NCBI GenBank assembly: GCA_040387195.1
Contig: JAZKEF010000019.1
Location: 1 to 64,000 of the forward strand
Origin: UKL13-3 sp040387195
Lineage (GTDB): Bacteria; Bacteroidota; Bacteroidia; UKL13-3
Direction: 5' to 3'
DNA: 64,000 nucleotides
A model generated the notes under the pieces. That model saw only the letters and a program-made list of their open reading frames with translations, had not been told where the DNA came from and did not search any database. Position 1 is the first letter of the stretch, and each line of letters begins with the position of its first letter. This document shows, piece by piece, positions 61,123 to 64,000 of this stretch. The position numbers and the translations under genes were made by a program.

Positions 61123-64000
61123 TTATGGTTTAATTAAGATACGTTTGGTTTCTAATAAATTACCGGCATGATCAGATACCTGTATCAAATATACACCGGG
61201 TTTATAATTATCCGTTGTCAATACAGCTCTTTGTGCATATTTCTGTGTGTGCACATTTCGACCCATTATATCATACACGGCAACTGTATGCTCCTCTTTT
61301 GAGGGAAGCATAACGGTTACAGATTCCTTTGCCGGATTGGGAAAAACAAGTACTCCTGAATTGTCAGCGCCCTTAGGGGCATTCTTGTTCCCGAGGGTGT
61401 TTGCCGCCTGTTTGTTCCCAGAGTTACCCAATATTGCATTGTTACACAAATAAAAAGTATTGCCCTCATCATCCATCCAGTCGGCTAAGGTTTGTAATTC
61501 GGGCGAAGGGTAATTGCCATCATCAAATACAAATGTATAGCTAACATTTGACGGTAATGCGGCCACCATATCCCCCGGAATGAATACAAAGCCTTCGTCA
61601 TCCACACTTAAAGGAAACTCTTCCTGTGTATATACATACCCGTCCTCATTCATCAGCCGGATACTGAAACCTTCGGGGATTTGCCCGATACATTCTTCAC
61701 CGTACAACTGAATTCCAATATTACCCGGATTCCGGTCATCCATATCAATATAATGCAATCCTTCCTGTTGCCACAGGACGGCTCGGGCTAAAAAGATGGA
61801 AGGACCTGCTGTATAAGGATCCTGAGAGGCTATGCTTTTGAAATAGGCCACTTCCGGACTATCCAATACACCATTGCGCTCCAGCCTGGCAGGTATTAAG
61901 ATCTGGTATAACTGAATATAATTCTGCTCATATACAATATTGGATTGCATACCGGTTACAATACCAAGGGCGGTGGCATCCTCGCCTAAACTTACCAATT
62001 CTTCAATATCAATGATACTATGGATAATCGTGTTGTGTACCAATCCCTCTTCCTTTTGCTGGCGTTCATACTCGTAGTGAAGCTGCCAGTTGTAGAGCAT
62101 ATCATTGGGAAGATTGGGCTGGGTGTTCGGGTTGGGATATACGATCTTGGTTCCACCACCTCCATCACCGGGTAAGGGTTCAATATTGCATAGATCGGGG
62201 GCCCCGAATTTACGGATACAACTGATGGATGGCGTACAGGAAGGTGTGGGTTCAATTAATGTGGTTGGGTTGGCATTCATGTACCACTGGTTGGCGTTGA
62301 TGTAATCGGTAATATTGGTTGTGGTTGAAGCAATCCTGTATAAATACAATTCCAGGTTTTCCTTCGCTGTTTTGCTGTACGTATTATCCCGCGACTCTAC
62401 CAACGGGATACCATGTGTTTGCCCGGAAAGGCGCATGCGGTAATCCTGCAGGGAGATCCCATTGACTCCCCGGATAAATGTATTGCATTTAAAATCATTC
62501 CCTAGACCAAAATAATCGCCCCGGATCCCCCTTCCGGCTTTAAGGATATTTTTATGGAGCAAGGTTTGCTGTGTAAAATTGCTGTAAATAGCTGAACTCC
62601 TCCACTGTGTTCTCTGGGTGCTGGTAATATCATTCACGGCTGCAACCAGTCCCCTGTTATTGCCCAGCAACATCCCACTGTTATAATGGCTGCTGTCGGG
62701 AACCGGAACATAATTGGCGTGCACCGTCATGGTATTGTGGTCTATATCCGAAATGTCTGGTCTTGGATTTCCATTTATTAGATATCGATCATCATATCTT
62801 TTATCCATTTTCTGATACCCAGCTATATTATATGCCCTCACACCAAAAGCTACATTGGTCATGGTATTATCATTAATCCGGAGCATCTGGTAATTAGTAC
62901 CTGTTGTTTTAACTCCCGGCTCCATTATGGTAACTGCAGTGGGCCTTGATTGCTGGTAGAGGGGTAACCCTTGAATGAAGTTGGTATTGTCAAACACTTC
63001 ATCATGGATTTCAATTTTAGAATTATTGAAACTCCCCGAAGTTCCTGCGTTGTTATTCAGCAAAATGGCACTCTGTTTAAAACGGAAATAGGAGTTATGG
63101 TAAAACAGCAGGGACCTATCCTTATTTTGGTAGAGTTCAACAGCATGCTTTTCTGCCCGGGTTATGGTGTTATGAGAGAATTCTACATTTGTTTGTCCCT
63201 TTGCATACAGTGCCTGGTTGATATCGGTGAATATTGCATGGTCAATATGCACCTTAGCATTCCGGCCTTTCATATCCACATAAATGGCTATGCTGTTGCT
63301 TCCGGTGATATTCTTAAAATCATTGTTATCAAATACCCTGAACGGAATTCCGGAAGAATAGATTGCATATTTTCCGCCTTCAAATTGATTGGCATCTATC
63401 AACAAACTGTTTGCTGATGAACTCACAATATTGCCACCCAACTCTATGCCTGTTGTACCGTATTGCAGCAAGGTTGGAAATTGTTGCCCGTTTTCAAAGA
63501 TCCTTAAATACTGCGTGTGCAAAAACTTGCTGTTCAGGATATCAAGTCCGGTTGTGTTATAGGGATTGTAATCTAATATTTTGATGTGCGTGATATTCCT
63601 GTTAAACAGGGTATTTAAAACGCTCACTTTTGCCTTTCCTCCACTTGCAGTTATAGCAGTACGCGCATCGTATATTTCATTCCATACCGCTGTACCTGTC
63701 AAATCGGGCACAAGGATAATTTTACCCGTCCCTACAACCTGAAAACCATCCCACATTCCGGCACAATCAGCGGCTTGAAATGTTGAACCATACAACCACA
63801 ATTCCATATTATCACCAATAACGATCTTGGCATCCTGTGCCATGGAAAAATTCATTTTATTGAACTTATAAACCGTAACCAAAGGAGTTTGCCCCACAGG
63901 TGTTGGAGTTCCGATAAATGACCAGGTTCCGGTTACTTTAATTCGGTCTCCCGAAGTATTGAAAGGATTTGATGTTTGTGTATAAGAAATCGGACCCGAA
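61123..64000 (-). CDS. T9SS type-A secreted beta-helix protein (5' end outside window)
   Basis: At least 958 residues, open to the window edge. A GTG at 63897 is not taken as the start because coding-like sequence (SGPISYTQTSNPFNTSGDRI and on) continues upstream. The N-terminal two-thirds is a right-handed parallel beta-helix with many short N-rich turns (HIDHAIFTDINQALY, VEFSHNTITRAEKHAVEL, LINGNPRPDISDIDHNTM), as in pectate-lyase-like proteins. Then come a Pro-rich joint, a domain shared with the 55152 protein (SLGEDATALGIVTGM to LADWMDDEGNTFYLC), and a type-A sorting domain (VFPNPAKESVTVML to RILIKP). A carbohydrate-active or adhesive role is possible; no catalytic residues are identified. 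Confidence 0.8.
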   Translation of the reverse strand, partial: SGPISYTQTSNPFNTSGDRIKVTGTWSFIGTPTPVGQTPLVTVYKFNKMNFSMAQDAKIVIGDNMELWLYGSTFQAADCAGMWDGFQVVGTGKIILVPDLTGTAVWNEIYDARTAITASGGKAKVSVLNTLFNRNITHIKILDYNPYNTTGLDILNSKFLHTQYLRIFENGQQFPTLLQYGTTGIELGGNIVSSSANSLLIDANQFEGGKYAIYSSGIPFRVFDNNDFKNITGSNSIAIYVDMKGRNAKVHIDHAIFTDINQALYAKGQTNVEFSHNTITRAEKHAVELYQNKDRSLLFYHNSYFRFKQSAILLNNNAGTSGSFNNSKIEIHDEVFDNTNFIQGLPLYQQSRPTAVTIMEPGVKTTGTNYQMLRINDNTMTNVAFGVRAYNIAGYQKMDKRYDDRYLINGNPRPDISDIDHNTMTVHANYVPVPDSSHYNSGMLLGNNRGLVAAVNDITSTQRTQWRSSAIYSNFTQQTLLHKNILKAGRGIRGDYFGLGNDFKCNTFIRGVNGISLQDYRMRLSGQTHGIPLVESRDNTYSKTAKENLELYLYRIASTTTNITDYINANQWYMNANPTTLIEPTPSCTPSISCIRKFGAPDLCNIEPLPGDGGGGTKIVYPNPNTQPNLPNDMLYNWQLHYEYERQQKEEGLVHNTIIHSIIDIEELVSLGEDATALGIVTGMQSNIVYEQNYIQLYQILIPARLERNGVLDSPEVAYFKSIASQDPYTAGPSIFLARAVLWQQEGLHYIDMDDRNPGNIGIQLYGEECIGQIPEGFSIRLMNEDGYVYTQEEFPLSVDDEGFVFIPGDMVAALPSNVSYTFVFDDGNYPSPELQTLADWMDDEGNTFYLCNNAILGNSGNKQAANTLGNKNAPKGADNSGVLVFPNPAKESVTVMLPSKEEHTVAVYDIMGRNVHTQKYAQRAVLTTDNYKPGVYLIQVSDHAGNLLETKRILIKP

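Noticed and set aside
63897..63897. GTG start for the beta-helix protein
   Set aside because: Protein-like sequence continues in frame to the window edge, so the gene is cut by the window.

Overview
The window reads as the chromosome of a Gram-negative Bacteroidota bacterium, most like the Chitinophagales/Sphingobacteriales side of the phylum. Signs are: seven secreted proteins with type IX secretion (T9SS) C-terminal sorting domains; large outer-membrane beta-barrels; ECF sigma factors paired with membrane partners; the gene order parA-parB-DUF5683-dapB-lepB; Bacteroidota -7 promoter elements of TAnnTTTG type; almost no Shine-Dalgarno sequences; and many TTG starts. LPS genes (hldD, rfbC, lolD) confirm an outer membrane. 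I see no rRNA, tRNA, CRISPR array, transposase or phage genes.

Layout. 1-9.9 kb: queD and hldD diverge, followed by a 1244-residue NtrY-like histidine kinase directly abutting a 1165-residue outer-membrane protein, then a coiled-coil membrane protein. 9.9-16.3 kb: rfbC-tryptophan 2,3-dioxygenase, ispD, queA, an OmpA/TPR lipoprotein, and a small gene joined to ftsE. 16.3-22.7 kb (minus strand): recQ with two glycosyltransferases, then lolD with a GT39-type glycosyltransferase; the second pair is bracketed by a 31-bp inverted repeat. 23-28 kb: sucC, a T9SS type-B protein with six Cys-containing repeats, and a DUF1801 gene.

28.2-37.0 kb is the most unusual region: ten consecutive plus-strand genes. 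They are an ECF sigma factor, a small one-helix membrane protein, a CpxP/Spy-like periplasmic protein, a PqqD-like protein, an ATP-grasp enzyme, a fold-III PLP decarboxylase, a urea-transporter/M23-peptidase fusion, an outer-membrane barrel and two paralogous TPR proteins. It looks like an envelope-associated system that makes, handles or exports a small amide- or peptide-like molecule. No substrate can be read from sequence.

37.2-44.7 kb: a yciO-type gene, a lipid kinase and an asparaginase; then a T9SS protein with nine PKD-like repeats, an ECF sigma factor and a protein predicted to cross both membranes (candidate dual-membrane anti-sigma factor). 45-49.6 kb: lepB, dapB, DUF5683, parB and parA on the minus strand, with a split parS-like palindrome upstream of parA. 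49.9-55.1 kb: a membrane glycosyltransferase, proline dehydrogenase, and aroB-aroA. The aroA frame carries three in-frame insertions made of the short repeats that otherwise lie between genes. 55.1-64 kb: a minus-strand array of five T9SS cargo genes, three of which share an essentially identical 198-bp 3' end encoding the sorting signal. The last gene runs off the window.
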